A stretch of 64,000 bases of DNA from Siniperca chuatsi (Eukaryota > Chordata > Actinopteri > Centrarchiformes > Sinipercidae), in assembly GCF_020085105.1 (NCBI RefSeq), contig NC_058043.1, positions 15,956,667 through 16,020,666 of the forward strand. Reading direction: 5' to 3'. The notes under the pieces are model-generated. The model searched no databases. It was not told the origin of the DNA and worked only from the letters and a program-made list of their open reading frames with translations. Shown piece by piece: positions 62,215 to 64,000 of the stretch (its first letter is position 1; each line of letters begins with the position of its first letter). The translations under genes were made by a program, and so were the position numbers.

Positions 62215-64000
62215 TTATATTATGGGGGTTTAGTTTATCTGCAAAAATGTCTGAAAATGTGTGGTGACAGTCTTGTTCATCTACACAAAAACAGCCTGAG
62301 CGTCAGTCTGAGTCTTTAGACCAATGACTCATATGAAACTTATTTATTTCAATGCATGCCAGGATAACTTATTGGCATGAAATAGATAAAATGACGTGTA
62401 AAGATTTCAGTGGTCTGTTGCCAACTGCTGGTGGAATCTGTTGTAATCTGAGCCTGAAGAAAATGAAATCTATATGGCTGGACAGTAACATAAACCTTTC
62501 TTCTATCACATATTAGTCCTTTCAAATGCTAAGACTTACACATTTGCTCTTAATCAAGTTCAGTTCAGAACAGCAACTACAGCAGCTTCCTCTCTTCCTC
62601 CATGTACTGTTCCTCTTACCAAACCCCCAGAGAGCACACCCCTACCACATCTCCAAGTAGAAATTAGCAACTGGATGGTTAATTACAATGTGTCTCACAG
62701 CAACAGTAGAAAAGTCTGTGTGCAAGCATTCTTTTTCTTTTTAGGAGTAGTATAGATAAAGCATGGATTAGGTCACATATAGTATACATTTAAGTCACAA
62801 TTTGTGTTTACTGTTGTACAAGCTGGACATAAATTGCTCTAAATGACATCTTTCAGCCTAATAATATTGTTTTCATTCCAGCGAGAAAATTGCAGGAACC
62901 ATATCAAGCTCATCTAGTCAATTGAAAAATCTGACAATAGGAGTGGTGATAATTGATAAAATAACAGATAATGTTGCTATACTTATGCTGTTATTACTCT
63001 TGTTATTTAGTTGTGTGGGTAAGGAACTTTTGTTAGCTGAGTTTTGAGGATTGCATTGCTCTCGATGCACCATATTGCACTGCTCACCACTATTTTAGAA
63101 ACAGCTGTGGTTGAGACCAGCTCATGTGACCATTTTTCTTGTCTCAGAAATGCATGGCCAGAAACAGAAACATTGTTTTCAGTAGTAAAAATTTGCCCCA
63201 GATTCCCATAAATATAATATATAATATAAATGCACGTCAGTGAATTTAGGGTCCTACCCGTCTGTCTCCCAATATATATACCTACTAAATAGATTACTCA
63301 CCAGTAAACCAGTAATACAAGTTTGGTGCTCTTGACCCTCTGAGGAAACCCAGTCTGTAAATGCTGCAGACTTAAACACATTAAAATGCTTTTATGGGTC
63401 GATGAGAATTGGAGCTTTATGTGATTTTGCTTTGAGATTATTTTAAGTACTTTTAAAGAATGAAACCAGAGATGTGTGTGAGAATCGTCTCTCCTCGTGT
63501 GCATTAGCTTCACTATGCAAACGTTTCTGCTGTGCTGGTTCGTTGAGCAGAAGATGGCCTTGGTACAAAGCCATCTCAAGGATTACCACAGATCCACACT
63601 GAGCATTTATTATGACACAATGACGGAAAGATATCCACACTGGGAGGAGAGAGACCGTGTACTGAGAGACAGTCAGGTTGCACAATAACTCTGCTCTGTA
63701 ATTAAAAGTTAATAATCATTAAAAGCAGAATAAACAGAAAGTGAGAGATGTTTGCCTCCTTATCACATGGTTGCTGTTAGCAACAGCACTGTGAAGTCTG
63801 CATCCATTTATTTAAGGTTGCAGAATTAAGTGAAGTTAGGCTAACTCCTCACAGTGTGACAGATGGAAAAGATGAGGAAATATCTGCTACAACATGAACA
63901 TTGAACTTGCATTGTGTATTGCACATGTGACAGTACATGTAAAGGATCCCGGTGGTTGCTAACAATATTCGTGCGTTTAGGCCTCCTCCTGAGCTCCCTC
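62215..64000. other. camk1 intron 2, end of window
   Basis: AT-rich sequence without exon-like features. The short frame at 63497-63688 has no clear splice sites or recognised motif. I see no kinase exon and no RNA gene. Confidence 0.5.

Noticed and set aside
62056..62319. Ile-Tyr-Leu-Ser repeat protein
   Set aside because: Translation of the TATC microsatellite.
63497..63688. Short frame with a Tyr-Pro-His-Trp-Glu segment as a possible exon
   Set aside because: No matching acceptor and donor in frame and no family resemblance; likely chance.
1..64000. CRISPR array, bacterial operon, phage or defence system
   Set aside because: The window is a vertebrate chromosome segment; the regular repeats are microsatellites and dispersed fish elements.

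Overview
This is nuclear DNA of a teleost fish, probably a percomorph. It has vertebrate genes split into short exons with GT-AG introns, many long microsatellites, and dispersed repeats that I recognise from ray-finned fish (an RTE-type LINE fragment, an L2-type LINE tail, several short terminal-inverted-repeat elements). Nothing looks bacterial, viral or like a CRISPR or defence locus. The long reading frames outside the genes below are mostly microsatellite or intron artefacts.

Layout from left to right. Positions 1-8700 are the 3' part of a kcnb1 intron. It holds an RTE fragment with target-site duplications, a terminal-inverted-repeat element, and an L2-type tail that stops about 50 bases before the next exon. 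Positions 8701-10626 are the large last coding exon of kcnb1 (Kv2.1 channel, + strand). A secreted somatomedin-B/thrombospondin gene (sbspon-like, - strand, five exons) follows at 15970-19850. An RDH10-type retinol dehydrogenase gene (+, five exons) lies at 22887-26404. staufen 1 (-, 14 coding exons plus a leader exon) spans 28640-35.4 kb. polybromo 1 (-, 29 coding exons plus a leader exon) spans 35935-48.6 kb. The start of a CaM kinase I gene (+, leader exon and first coding exon) is at 50.7-52.3 kb. The rest, to 64 kb, is mostly its intron, rich in repeats. I checked every exon junction by reading frame and by GT-AG boundaries. Four genes can be assembled complete from the window: sbspon-like 275 aa, rdh10-like 316 aa, stau1 695 aa and pbrm1 1644 aa.

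The main biological point is gene order. kcnb1(+), sbspon(-), rdh10(+), stau1(-) has the same order and orientation as the human 8q block KCNB2, SBSPON, RDH10, STAU2. Yet the channel and Staufen genes here are clearly the KCNB1 and STAU1 types, which in human lie on 20q without SBSPON or RDH10 copies. The window therefore looks like an ohnologous block that kept members tetrapods lost. The genes do not form one pathway: they cover neuronal excitability, a secreted matrix protein, retinoid synthesis, mRNA transport and decay, SWI/SNF chromatin remodelling, and calcium signalling.

I did not find a new multi-gene system. The items most worth testing are the ohnolog block, a changed clustering (PRC/FFAT) segment in the Kv2.1 tail, UG repeats touching splice sites of two consecutive pbrm1 introns, a perfect CRE beside the camk1 leader exon, and several foldback elements in introns.
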